From positions 4,599,001 to 4,663,000 of the forward strand of contig CANTUQ010000031.1 in NCBI GenBank assembly GCA_947683425.1: a DNA stretch of 64,000 nt, read 5' to 3'. Position numbers and translations under genes: made by a program. The notes under the pieces were generated by a model that was given only the letters and a program-made list of their open reading frames with translations, was not told the DNA's origin and ran no database searches. This DNA comes from Excoecaria cochinchinensis. Its lineage: Eukaryota; Streptophyta; Magnoliopsida; Malpighiales; Euphorbiaceae. This document shows, piece after piece, positions 11,061 to 21,700 of this stretch; within the stretch, counting starts at the first letter, position 1; each line of letters starts with the position of its first letter.

Positions 11061-11331
11061 TACTCCATAGGGAGCGGAGCCCAAAGCATACTGTAACACC
11101 CCGTCTCCCACCCTGGTAATAATGGGCCTTTGTGTGTGAGTCTTTGTATGTGTTATATTTTGTTTAGCTTGGAGTTAATTGCATGATTTAATGAGTCTGG
11201 GGGTATATTTGTATGTTTTGCATTTCAGTGTGGTTTTATTTTGTGGTTGAGGAAAGATGAAAGGATTAGAAGGTATGTTTGCCAAAGGCCACCAATGGGC
11301 TCCTGCCAAGTGGCAAGGAAAAGAGGGGGAG

Positions 11332-11339
11332 TATATATA
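11332..11339 (+). promoter_or_regulatory. TATA box of element B LTR
   Basis: tatatata in the context gagtatatatagcta, followed within about 40 bp by a pyrimidine-rich leader. It is retained in the 3' LTR near 31818-31827. Confidence 0.6.
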
Positions 11340-11490
11340 GCTAGGACAGAGAAAATGAGAGAGAGCCACTTTCTGCCATGTCCCGTTTCCTCTCCCTATT
11401 CCCGTTTCTTCTTCCTCTTCTCCCCTTTTCTTGCCCTAACTCTTCTCAAGCTGATCTTTGGTGGGATTTGGCAACACAAGAGCTTAATTG

Positions 11491-11630
11491 GTAAGTTTTA
11501 CTATGCTTTTCTTCTTTTTCTTATCCTCCTTCTTCTTCCCTCTTGATTTGTTTCCTGTTGGTCTGTGTGGGTGTGTATGTGTTGGCTGTGATTTGAGTGA
11601 ACCTTTGTGTGTTTGGGTTTGTTTGCTCAG
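11491..11630 (+). other. Candidate leader intron in element B LTR
   Basis: Donor gtaagt at 11491 after 'gcttaattg'; pyrimidine/TG-rich end and acceptor ctcag at 11626-11630. Downstream (11631-11690) the sequence would read IPPKDPKGKEVVGGCSAL then a stop. In the 3' LTR the donor is kept at 31977 but the acceptor CAG has become CAA (about 32120). Confidence 0.4.
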
Positions 11631-11918
11631 AGATTCCTCCTAAGGATCCCAAGGGCAAAGAAGTGGTTGGAGGGTGTTCAGCCCTTTGATTTGGAGTTAA
11701 GGAGATCAAGGTTTGGGAATGTTTATTTTTGTGCATTTTTCTTTGATTTGTGAAAGCATGATTATTTGTTGGTAGTTGAGTGTATAAATGTAATTGAGGA
11801 TGTATTTAGGGATTTTGTAAGTTGAGTTGTTGAAGTGTTTTGTTGTTTGGGTTGTAAGGTGGACTTTGGGTATGATTTTAGGCATGTTGAAGACTAAATT
11901 TCTAGGTTTTGTATGATC

Positions 11919-12216
11919 TACACGGTGGTATGAAGAGGGCATACCACCGTGTGATCGTATTATGTTTGTGTGTCTACTTGTTCGTGATTTTACACGGTGG
12001 TAAGAGATCACCATACCGCCGTGTAAAGTCATTCTGTTTTGAAGGAGTTTCGTTGTGCATTTTACAGGGTGGTAAGGTTTGGTCATACCGCCGTGTAAAT
12101 GCATTCTATTTTCTGGGGAGCTTTGGCTCGGCAGGCCACACGGCGGTATGGTTTCTCCTTACCACCGTGTGGAATGTCTTACACGGCGGTAAGGAATTGT
12201 CATACCACTGTGTAAA
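11919..12216 (+). repeat. Five-hairpin array in element B 5' LTR
   Basis: Five inverted repeats share one word: arm cacggYggta, loop of about 8-12 nt, arm taccRccgtg. They lie at 11921-11951, 11991-12025, 12061-12099, 12136-12172 and 12179-12215, with arms of 12-14 bp and mostly G-T-compatible mismatches. The loops and spacers differ while the arms are kept. The 3' LTR has the same five at 32411-32705, slightly more decayed. Confidence 0.85.
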
Positions 12217-12683
12217 TGCTCTCTGTTTTGAGAAATGAAACTTTTAATTTTTGTATATTTTCATCCCTTTTGAACTTGTTTTTGCTTTCCATCTTTACTT
12301 AGTGGCATCTAATCTAGTAAATGGTATTGGATTGTAATTTGCTTCATCAGATATGTTGATGTTATGTTTAGATTATGAAATGTGTTATGCATAGCCTGCA
12401 AGTGTCAAATTAGTGGATAATTAGGCATGCTTAAAGAGTTCTATTAGCTGCAGCCCCAATGTGTTTTGGACCCTGATCAGGTCCCTGTCTGGGTCCTTGC
12501 GATCCTTAATGTGTTAGGATCTTGTTTAAAATCCTCAATGTGAAAATGTTTTTGGATGAAAATAAAGAAATTGCTTTTGACCGTACCCACGGTTACTTAT
12601 GTGCTTACTCGCTATCCGCTATTATGAGTTTGTAGGCGTTTTTGTGATTCTTATTTGTTGTGGAATTGATTGGTTTAATAAGT

Positions 12684-12684
12684 A

Positions 12685-12718
<34 letters not shown>
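12684..12718 (+). repeat. GT/AT microsatellite
   Basis: (tg)n followed by (ta)n in the 5' LTR of B. The equivalent place in the 3' LTR (33174-33230) is a pure, longer AT run, so this site is hypervariable between the two LTRs of the same insertion. Confidence 0.9.
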
Positions 12719-12817
12719 GATATTGTGAACTTTCACTTAATGCTATGCATGATGTATATTATTATGCTTTTGGGTATGGTATGATTGTTTGTGGCATATG
12801 TATGTGTTTACTTTGAC

Positions 12818-12894
12818 AACCATTGTGAATGGCCGTCCATATTTGTGTTTTTCCCACTAAGCGTTATCGCTTAGCACGGTTATTTCATCCGTGC
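12818..12894 (+). promoter_or_regulatory. Conserved hairpin module, element B 5' LTR
   Basis: Starts with 'gtgaatggccgtccata' (atgg/ccat dyad), then stem ctaagcg (12857-12863) - ttat - cgcttag (12868-12874), then gcacgg (12874-12879) against ccgtgc (12889-12894). It is near-identical in T (14471-14509 and copies), S (39070-39112) and D (60408-60451), whose flanks are otherwise diverged. In the B 3' LTR (33360-33410) it has decayed. Confidence 0.7.
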
Positions 12895-13287
12895 AGGTGC
12901 GGAAGTAGTAGAGTTTTTGGGATTGTCTCCGCAGGCCAGAGCAAAACAGTAGGAGCGCAAATTTGGGAAGAATAGCTTTTTGTTTTTGAATATCATTTTG
13001 TAATCTTTCAGTTACGTAATTTTTGGGAAGCTTGTAATTATTGTAAAGGCATCTTTCTAATGGCAATATTTTTTTTTGTAATGAACTCTTGGTTTTATTA
13101 ATGAAGGTATATTGAGATTTATGTTTTAATTTTTCCTTTGCTATCTGCAATTATCTACTTTTTTATTTTTTTTTTATTTTTGCCTATTCTTATTTTGTGG
13201 ATTGTTTAGTGATACCCTTATCCATACAGGTGTTCACTCCCTTCGCAGATGAGCTCCCTTACATATGGGTATGGGGTGTTAAAATTT

Positions 13288-13300
13288 TGGGTATCAGAGC
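13288..13300 (+). other. Primer binding site of element B
   Basis: tgggtatcagagc right after the 5' LTR, one base longer than the usual TGGTATCAGAGC, which pairs with initiator-Met tRNA. Confidence 0.8.
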
Positions 13301-13391
13301 TTAGGTTTAGGCATTTCTGGGAGATTGTAAGGTATATATATATGTTTAGGACTGTGTTGGCCTAATGCGGATGTCTTTATGTTTGTAGTAG

Positions 13392-13991
13392 ATGGATTCT
13401 TCACATGGGTCCCTCGAGGGGTCAGCTGAGAGTGCTAATCCCCAAGAGCAAGATCCATCGGTGTCTGGTCCAGCTCAGCCAACGAGGATGCAACCTAAGG
13501 CCGCAGCCATGCCTTTTGAGGTGATGTTGAAGATATCCCAAGACATGGCTCGGGTCTTAGAGAGGGTTACTGCTCTGAGAGCCCCGATAGAGAGTATGAG
13601 GAAGGCTGGGGCAGAAGATTTCTATGGAACGAGTTTGGATGAATCGGAGTTGGCAGAGAAATGGATTGAGAAGATTGAGAGGGTTTTAGAGGAGATTCGC
13701 TGCCCTTCAAATAGGCAAGTGGAATGTGTGGTAGCGCTGCTCCAAGGGTCGGCTTACGACTGGTGGAAGTTGGTTCATAGGCATCCTCAGCTTTCAGACC
13801 CGGTCACATGGGAGTTCTTTGAGATAGAGTTCACTAATAAGTATGTGACCAAGGCTTATAAGGAGGCTAAGTGGGCTCAAGTCTTAAGTCTTAAGCAGAG
13901 GGTGATGTCAGTAGCCTAGTACGAGAAGGAATTTAATCGGCTCTGTAAGTATGCTCCTTCGGGTATTTAGACAGAAGATTTTCGGTGTCAA
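13392..13991 (+). pseudogene. gag: Element B gag, N-terminal and capsid part (split by T)
   Basis: Starts ATG at 13392 (MDSSHGSLEGSAESANPQEQ), about 100 bp after the PBS, the normal place for gag. Residues 75-175 carry the retrotransposon-gag capsid domain: FYGTSLDESELAEKWIEKIE, then VALLQGSAYDWWKL, then TWEFFEIEFTNKYV. A TAG stop at 13917-13919 and another at 13968 interrupt the frame, which otherwise continues (YEKEFNRLCKYAPSG…TEDFRCQ) to 13991. Element T then interrupts it; the frame resumes without change at 27575 (HFEAGLNESL). Gag would coat the RNA in virus-like particles; this copy is inactive. Confidence 0.9.
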
Positions 13992-14470
13992 TGTAACACC
14001 CCCATCGCCGTCCCCGTTGGAAGGACACCGACGGGCGCGCTACATGACGCTCACATATACAGATATACACATGCACAATGCGGAAGCATACATTCATACA
14101 TAACATACATACGAAAATACGGGTTAATTAAAAACTTACCTTGACTTACCTTGCGGTACAGACTGAACATGCAATGACTCACGCACACGCAGGCACTAAG
14201 CAAAAGCATACACAAAGGCATACGTATGACCATTCAACGGAAACATAATCGAAATAATAAAACAAAGGAATAACTAAACATCTAAACATAAAGACATACT
14301 AACTATTACATTCCCAAAAGAAAACTCAAAAACGAAACATAATAATTACATATACAATACTACCGAATACAAAAGCTGAAATACAGAAGCTGAACAAAAT
14401 ACAGAACTTCTAACTCCTACGTGGCCGACCTTGCAGAAGCGCGACTCGAACAGAATCAAACCTGCCACCT

Positions 14471-14509
14471 GCACGGAAAGGAAATCCGTGCTAAGCGATA
14501 ACGCTTAGT
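14471..14509 (-). promoter_or_regulatory. Conserved hairpin module in T LTR (also 19259-19297 and 24050-24088)
   Basis: On the minus strand: ctaagcg-ttat-cgcttag, then gcacgg against ccgtgc, preceded by the gtgaatggccgtccat dyad. Identical in the three T LTRs. Confidence 0.7.
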
Positions 14510-16536
14510 GGGGAGAACACACAAGAATATGGACGGCCATTCACAATGGTCGTCAAGGCATAACACATTCAAATGGCAAATGCGGATATTCATAGCATAT
14601 CAATAATCAGGCTGCACAATAAAGGCATTCAATCGATAACTCACAAACAGACCATAAACTCATGTCCAGAATATACCAAAACAGACATAATACAATATAC
14701 GATACAAATATCATCATGCCGAACTACATACTATAACTCATGCATAAACCTACATGGGTATCAAATAACAACATCTTACCGTGCGGAGTCACAAGAGCTA
14801 TACACATGCAATAGACATAACAAAGTACCCATGCATGAACTGACAATCAAACCATCATGTTAAGCATGCCAGTTAATTAACATACCTAAGCATGTTAACA
14901 CAAACACTAGTCAAATATCCAGAAGATAACGTTTAGAGCATCACAATACCGCTGCGCAACTCTAATATATTAAGCATCATGCAGAAACATTCTGATAACG
15001 GAGACTGAAGGCATAATCACTTAGTATTACATTCATATCATCATCATGCAGAGAGTACAATAATCATCACATACTTACCATCACAGCTGCTTCGGTCCAC
15101 AAGCTAATATATTAATAAAACATGTTAAAGTCACATACATTCATTCTCTAGTCGCATCATAATCAAAGCATTCAGAAACTTATAACAAATCACATGACGA
15201 GTATGGATAATCATGTTAGATATAAAGTCATGCTTATTTAAAACAGACATACATTCTGAAGCCCACAGTCACATTCATATACATATAAACTGATTCCAGA
15301 AATCCTTATCACAATCAATCGGATATCACATTCTGATAGCTATTTCAAAGCAATACAAACCAGTAAAGCACCTGCTGACTCACAATAGTGGATAACGAGT
15401 GTACTGAACTGATTAGTACCTTACGGGTACAAATCGAAAACCACTTTATTTTGTCACAAAAGCATTTTACTGATGGGGGATCTTAACCCGATCCAAATTC
15501 ATTAAAAAGGACCACGAGGATCCGTACTGAGGGGGGGGTTCGCGAGGAACCATACGGGGGACCTGATCAGGGTCCAATACGTTCAAAGGGCGCTGCAGCT
15601 ACTGAAAGACTCTATTAGGCATGCCTAACTATCCACTAGACTGACTCTCGCAGGTCATGCATAAATCATTACACATTTCGAATCGCACAACGCATAAATA
15701 TATATATACAAATATATATACATCATGCATAAACCAGAATACAATAGATATATAAATATGCTCATAAAGTCAGTCATATATCATACCATTCGCATTGCAG
15801 AACATATTACAGTCCATACACTTTAACATTAAACAATATTCTAACGCATGCCAAGAATCAGGTGAAGAAGCACTACCATGCCAATGATTATCAATACAAA
15901 ATCCTAATCATACATTAGGTGCAGATACTAAGCATAAATCATGCATAGTCCAAATTACAATTAACATAACACATTGAGTTTAAGGCTAAAGCATAACAAT
16001 GCATTCAGACATTAATCATAATATTCAACTAAATATAGCATAGCATAATATCAATCATACCTCATTCAAGTCATATTCTGAAGCATGCAATAGGTCAATC
16101 AATTGCATTTTAGCACTACTCAAGTTACTAAAGCATATCTGGTATACACGTGGAATCATATCATGCCAATAATCCAAAAACGCATAATCTAAATCATGAA
16201 ATGATACTATATATTTCTAAGCATGACAGATTACTCTCAGAGCAGAATTCAATCAAAGATATGCATAACATATCGCTAATCATAACTGAAATAGGCTAAC
16301 CAATCCGATGAGCAAAATAAGATAGCACTCGATAGAGGAAAGAGCTATAAAAGCATTTGAAAGTCATTTCAAGAAAACTAGTCATGTGGGGAAACAAAGT
16401 AAAACAGAAAAGCCATACAGGAGCGTATAACAGTCTGACATAAATTATACAGAAGTAAAGACCCATACAGAAGAAATAGGAAATCCATTTTGGTTTAAAA
16501 CTGGGCGAAATCGGAAAAAGGAGCTGGAGAGGAGTC

Positions 16537-16882
16537 GGTCACAAGTCGTGTCACGACTTGTGACTGACCTCACAGGAGGGTCACGGCGTGACCTAGTGTC
16601 ACGTCTCGTGACCTGCTAGAGAGTCACGGGACGTGACTCTATGTCACGCCTGGCCTCACAAGGGTCACGCCGTGACTCTATGTCATGTGACGTGACTTCC
16701 CTCTCACAGAGAGAGGAGTCACGCTTCGCGACTGGAATCACGCTTTGCCATACACAAGGGTCACGTCGTGACCCTAAGTCACGAGACGTGACTTTCCTCT
16801 CACAGAGAGAAGAGTCACGCTTCGCAACTGGGAGTCACGCTGCCCTTCACACGAGTCACGCCGTGACTCTAAGTCACGCGAC
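16537..16882 (-). repeat. GTCACG/CGTGAC palindrome array in T LTR, copy 1
   Basis: About ten short dyads in 350 bp, alternating between two forms: gtcacgccgtgac-like (short spacer) and gtcacgNNacgtgac-like. The largest is a 12+12-bp dyad at 16539-16563 (cacaagtcgtg / cacgacttgtg). Spacers contain 'ctctcacagagagagg' direct repeats. Short open frames across it are a by-product of the repetition. The same word array, in the other orientation, is in element D at 59314-59616. Confidence 0.85.
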
Positions 16883-17411
16883 GTGACTCGCCTCACACAG
16901 AACAGAGACGCGATTTTTTTTTCCATTCCCAGTTACCCAGAACTTCAAGAACTCGATAAATTCATTTTCAATCTCATTCAAAACAACACCAAACTCATCT
17001 TACCTTTCAATCGATGTCCCAAACAGCATAAACAAGACAATTGCAACTTAATTCAATAATCAAATCATTAAAACCATGCTTAAACACATTTAATCCATTC
17101 TAGAGCATAAACCCTAAAAAGATACAGTAAGTTCAAAACCCAAACCCAGAACTTCCAATTCAATATTTGTCATGCATTGCAAACACATTTACTCACTTAA
17201 TCATGCATGTACACATTCTAAACCACATCAATTTCCAGAAATGCAAACACATAAACATCCTAAGTGAGATTTAGGGCAAAATATTAAGAAATCCAAATGC
17301 AGTAAACAGAGCTCCCAAACCTCAAAAATCACGATCCAAAATCAGGCTTCCAACTTCAAGATCAAACCTCTCTCTTTTCCTTGCCTTTAACCTTCTTCTT
17401 ATCATGCAAAG

Positions 17412-17514
17412 CTTGCACAAACAAAATCCACAGAGTCTTAGCCAAACCCTAACTCAACCAAAACCAGGAGAAGATGAAGAAGAAGAAGAAGAACAGTATG
17501 TAAATCCAACTTAC
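17412..17514 (-). other. Candidate leader intron in T LTR (also 22200-22305 and 26991-27093)
   Basis: Minus strand: 'tgaagag' then donor gtaagt (from 17514), and acceptor 'ttgtgcaag' ending at 17412. Next comes a purine-rich block that would read ALHDKKKVKGKEKREV then a stop. A (gaa)n tract of 6-7 units inside it is one of the few differences between the three LTR copies. Confidence 0.4.
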
Positions 17515-18069
17515 CTCTTCAAAGCAAAACCACAATCCAAGCCACACAAAACCAAGCCAAACGTGAGAGAAAGGAGAAGCAAAGAAAGGAGAAGAGAAGA
17601 AGAGAAGTAGGCGTGAGAGGGAAGATCGGGTTGCAAATCTGTGTTTTCCTCTCTCACTCACTTACTTTTCTTCTTTTCTTCTTTCAATGCCTACCTAACA
17701 ATCCACTTGGCAACATCCAATTGGACCCTACAATCCACTTAACCTTTCAAACCATGGCACAATACTAGAGTCATACCCAAACATTGCCTTAATAAATATC
17801 TTGTCTTAATGCTCTTTAGTCCTTAGACAATATACAATTCACTCACTTACACAATTCTTTCTTTACCAACTTAATTATCTTATCAATTAGGTCCTTAACA
17901 CTTCCAATTCTCAAACACAATTTACTGAAATACCCTTCCGATCCCGACTTAGCATGCACATTCCGACCAGGGCCATTTTGGGGTGTGACAACTCTTCCCT
18001 CCTAAAAGAATTTCGTCCTCGAAATTCATAGCGAAACACTTATATCCACACAACCCAAACAAACAAAAC

Positions 18070-18651
18070 TTACTTAGACAAAAACTTGCAAAGTAACTTA
18101 CCAGAAGAACCTGCGGTCTCCTTCGAATCCTTGCTAGATGCTACAAACTCTGAAGACACTCGAGAAGATCTGAGCAAATCCTCCACATCCTTTCTAGCTT
18201 GCCCAGCTAGACTCTCATTCCTCTTCTTAGGACAATCGGCAATCCGGTGTTCCAAACTGCCACACCTGAAACAAGCACCTGAAAGCTTCCGACATGGACC
18301 ACGATGTCGCTTCTGACAGTGCTGACATACTGACGGTACCCACTTCTTACACTTATTCCCATGTTGCTTCTGAAATTGTTGACACGCTGAAGGTTCTCGA
18401 ACCCTCTTCCCTGCTGACACTTCACTAACCGATCCTTTTCTCTTTTGAAGAACATGCTGAACAAAATCTTGAGAAACACGAGGAGCAGTCAATCTATCCA
18501 AAATCCGAATCAATCCTTGTACTAATGCCCTATCATCAGAAACACGACCAGAATCTTCAACTGGAAGATGCTCTGAAACATCCTGATCAGCAATAACTCG
18601 ATTCACACTTTATGTTGTCTCGCCCACATTCTCACTAGGATCAGACTCCAT
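18070..18651 (-). pseudogene. gag: Short zinc-knuckle gag of element T, copy 1
   Basis: Start ATG at 18651 (MESDPSENVGETT), then an in-frame TAA at 18612-18610 (codon 14, probably from CAA), after which the frame is open to 18070 (SVNRVIADQDVSEHLPVEDS onward). Total about 194 codons, far shorter than a normal chromovirus gag. The N-terminus and the nucleocapsid end are kept but the capsid domain (the WW/FF region seen in B) is missing. Knuckles: a degenerate C-x3-…-H-x3-C (CQQFQKQHGNKC), its near-duplicate CQHCQKRHRGPC, then CFRCGSLEHRIADC, a good CCHC. It could bind RNA if the stop is read through or translation restarts at the Met at 18606. Both internal copies share the stop, so it predates the duplication. 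Confidence 0.75.
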
Positions 18652-18762
18652 CTAGACATGACACAAAACAAGACGCATCTGCATTAGGCCACGACACAAA
18701 ACCGACTCTCATGTAAAGACTCAACACAAAACAAACAACATACCCAGAACCATCAAACCTGG

Positions 18763-18774
18763 GCTCTGATACCA
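18763..18774 (-). other. Primer binding site of element T (second copy at 23554-23565)
   Basis: Minus strand TGGTATCAGAGC, five bases after the end of the adjoining LTR; initiator-Met tRNA type. Present after both the 5' and the middle LTR. Confidence 0.85.
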
Positions 18775-18779
18775 CTAAC

Positions 18780-21700
18780 TGTAACACCCCCATCGCCGTC
18801 CCCGTTGGAAGGACACCGACGGGCGCGCTACATGACGCTCACATATACAGATATACACATGCACAATGCGGAAGCATACATTCATACATAACATACATAC
18901 GAAAATACGGGTTAATTAAAAACTTACCTTGACTTACCTTGCGGTACAGACTGAACATGCAATGACTCACGCACACGCAGGCACTAAGAAAAAGCATACA
19001 CAAAGGCATACGTATGACCATTCAACGGAAACATAATCGAAATAATAAAACAAAGGAATAACTAAACATCTAAACATAAAGACATACTAACTATTACATT
19101 CCCAAAAGAAAACTCAAAAACGAAACATAATAATTACATATACAATACTACCGAATACAAAAGCTGAAATACAGAAGCTGAACAAAATACAGAACTTCTA
19201 ACTCCTACGTGGCCGACCTTGCAGAAGCGCGACTCGAACAGAATCAAACCTGCCACCTGCACGGAAAGGAAATCCGTGCTAAGCGATAACGCTTAGTGGG
19301 GAGAACACACAAGAATATGGACGGCCATTCACAATGGTCATCAAGGCATAACACATTCAAATGGCAAATGCGGATATTCATAGCATATCAATAATCAGGC
19401 TGCACAATAAAGGCATTCAATCGATAACTCACAAACAGACCATAAACTCATGTCCAGAATATACCAAAACAGACATAATACAATATACGATACAAATATC
19501 ATCATGCCGAACTACATACTATAACTCATGCATAAACCTACATGGGTATCAAATAACAACATCTTACCGTGCGGAGTCACAAGAGCTATACACATGCAAT
19601 AGACATAACAAAGTACCCATGCATGAACTGACAATCAAACCATCATGTTAAGCATGCCAGTTAATTAACATACCTAAGCATGTTAACACAAACACTAGTC
19701 AAATATCCAGAAGATAACGTTTAGAGCATCACAATACCGCTGCGCAACTCTAATATATTAAGCATCATGCAGAAACATTCTGATAACGGAGACTGAAGGC
19801 ATAATCACTTAGTATTACATTCATATCATCATCATGCAGAGAGTACAATAATCATCACATACTTACCATCACAGCTGCTTCGGTCCACAAGCTAATATAT
19901 TAATAAAACATGTTAAAGTCACATACATTCATTCTCTAGTCGCATCATAATCAAAGCATTCAGAAACTTATAACAAATCACATGACGAGTATGGATAATC
20001 ATGTTAGATATAAAGTCATGCTTATTTAAAACAGACATACATTCTGAAGCCCACAGTCACATTCATATACATATAAACTGATTCCAGAAATCCTTATCAC
20101 AATCAATCGGATATCACATTCTGATAGCTATTTCAAAGCAATACAAACCAGTAAAGCACCTGCTGACTCACAATAGTGGATAACGAGTGTACTGAACTGA
20201 TTAGTACCTTACGGGTACAAATCGAAAACCACTTTATTTTGTCACAAAAGCATTTTACTGATGGGGGATCTTAACCCGATCCAAATTCATTAAAAAGGAC
20301 CACGAGGATCCGTACTGAGGGGGGGGTTCGCGAGGAACCATACGGGGGACCTGATCAGGGTCCAATACGTTCAAAGGGCGCTGCAGCTACTGAAAGACTC
20401 TATTAGGCATGCCTAACTATCCACTAGACTGACTCTCGCAGGTCATGCATAAATCATTACACATTTCGAATCGCACAACGCATAAATATATATATACAAA
20501 TATATATACATCATGCATAAACCAGAATACAATAGATATATAAATATGCTCATAAAGTCAGTCATATATCATACCATTCGCATTGCAGAACATATTACAG
20601 TCCATACACTTTAACATTAAACAATATTCTAACGCATGCCAAGAATCAGGTGAAGAAGCACTACCATGCCAATGATTATCAATACAAAATCCTAATCATA
20701 CATTAGGTGCAGATACTAAGCATAAATCATGCATAGTCCAAATTACAATTAACATAACACATTGAGTTTAAGGCTAAAGCATAACAATGCATTCAGACAT
20801 TAATCATAATATTCAACTAAATATAGCATAGCATAATATCAATCATACCTCATTCAAGTCATATTCTGAAGCATGCAATAGGTCAATCAATTGCATTTTA
20901 GCACTACTCAAGTTACTAAAGCATATCTGGTATACACGTGGAATCATATCATGCCAATAATCCAAAAACGCATAATCTAAATCATGAAATGATACTATAT
21001 ATTTCTAAGCATGACAGATTACTCTCAGAGCAGAATTCAATCAAAGATATGCATAACATATCGCTAATCATAACTGAAATAGGCTAACCAATCCGATGAG
21101 CAAAATAAGATAGCACTCGATAGAGGAAAGAGCTATAAAAGCATTTGAAAGTCATTTCAAGAAAACTAGTCATGTGGGGAAACAAAGTAAAACAGAAAAG
21201 CCATACAGGAGCGTATAACAGTCTGACATAAATTATACAGAAGTAAAGACCCATACAGAAGAAATAGGAAATCCATTTTGGTTTAAAACTGGGCGAAATC
21301 GGAAAAAGGAGCTGGAGAGGAGTCGGTCACAAGTCGTGTCACGACTTGTGACTGACCTCACAGGAGGGTCACGGCGTGACCTAGTGTCACGTCTCGTGAC
21401 CTGCTAGAGAGTCACGGGACGTGACTCTATGTCACGCCTGGCCTCACAAGGGTCACGCCGTGACTCTATGTCACGTGACGTGACTTCCCTCTCACAGAGA
21501 GAGGAGTCACGCTTCGCGACTGGAATCACGCTTTGCCATACACAAGGGTCACGTCGTGACCCTAAGTCACGAGACGTGACTTTCCTCTCACAGAGAGAAG
21601 AGTCACGCTTCGCAACTGGGAGTCACGCTGCCCTTCACACGAGTCACGCCGTGACTCTAAGTCACGCGACGTGACTCGCCTCACACAGAACAGAGACGCG

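Larger units (their letters stand above)
8395..11091 (+). repeat. Element A 5' LTR, first part (interrupted by B)
   Basis: About 2.7 kb of an LTR that totals about 3.25 kb once 33774-34325 is added. In order it holds: upstream part, TATA box at 9097-9105, leader, splice-donor-like site at 9352, purine-rich block (9500-9545), four ggccgaatgg-type words (9759-10065), the 'ctagccatagggaca' block near 10250, a minisatellite-like stretch of 'gggactaaaatg' words (10555-10870), and the hairpin module at 11009-11060. The last five bases (11087-11091, catac) are the target duplication of B. Confidence 0.8.
11092..13283 (+). repeat. Element B 5' LTR
   Basis: 2192 bp. In order: upstream part, TATA (11332-11339), pyrimidine-rich leader (11370-11440), candidate intron 11491-11630, purine-rich block 11631-11715, five hairpins (11919-12216), a 'ggaccctgatcaggtcc' palindrome near 12468-12484, a GT/AT microsatellite (12684-12718) and the conserved hairpin module (12818-12894). 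The last bases should be TTACA but read TTAAA. Confidence 0.9.
13992..17990 (-). repeat. Element T LTR, left copy (3' LTR of the unit)
   Basis: Minus-strand LTR from TGTCACACCCC (17990 inward) to GGGGGTGTTACA (13992). Contains a candidate donor at 17514 and acceptor at 17412, palindrome array 16537-16882, palindrome-rich block near 15480-15560 (ggaccctgatcaggtcc on the element strand), and the hairpin module at 14471-14509. Private differences from the other two copies include gtcatgtgacg at 16682 and aaaatattaag near 17278. Confidence 0.92.
17991..18779 (-). other. Element T internal segment, copy 1
   Basis: 789 bp between LTRs. On the minus strand it starts with the PBS (TGGTATCAGAGC, complement of 18763-18774), then gag, then 'gaggacgaaattctttta' and a purine tract aggagggaag (complement of 17991-18004) directly before the next LTR. 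This is the minimum set for reverse transcription plus one short gene. Confidence 0.9.

Noticed and set aside
11909..12238. 109-codon frame with repeated LHGGK units in the B LTR (both LTRs and both strands)
   Set aside because: Produced by the five hairpins; it is open on both strands because the arms are palindromic, and the 3' LTR version is altered without codon preference.
16537..16882. CRISPR-like array (short repeats with spacers)
   Set aside because: Repeats are variable palindromes with irregular spacing, within the LTR of a plant retrotransposon, and there are no cas-like genes. It is not a CRISPR.
16641..16886. Open frame of 81 codons with repeated SREES/RFATG units in the T LTR (three copies)
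   Set aside because: It is the palindrome array read as protein; the repeats come from the DNA dyads and the frame is on the strand opposite to the element.
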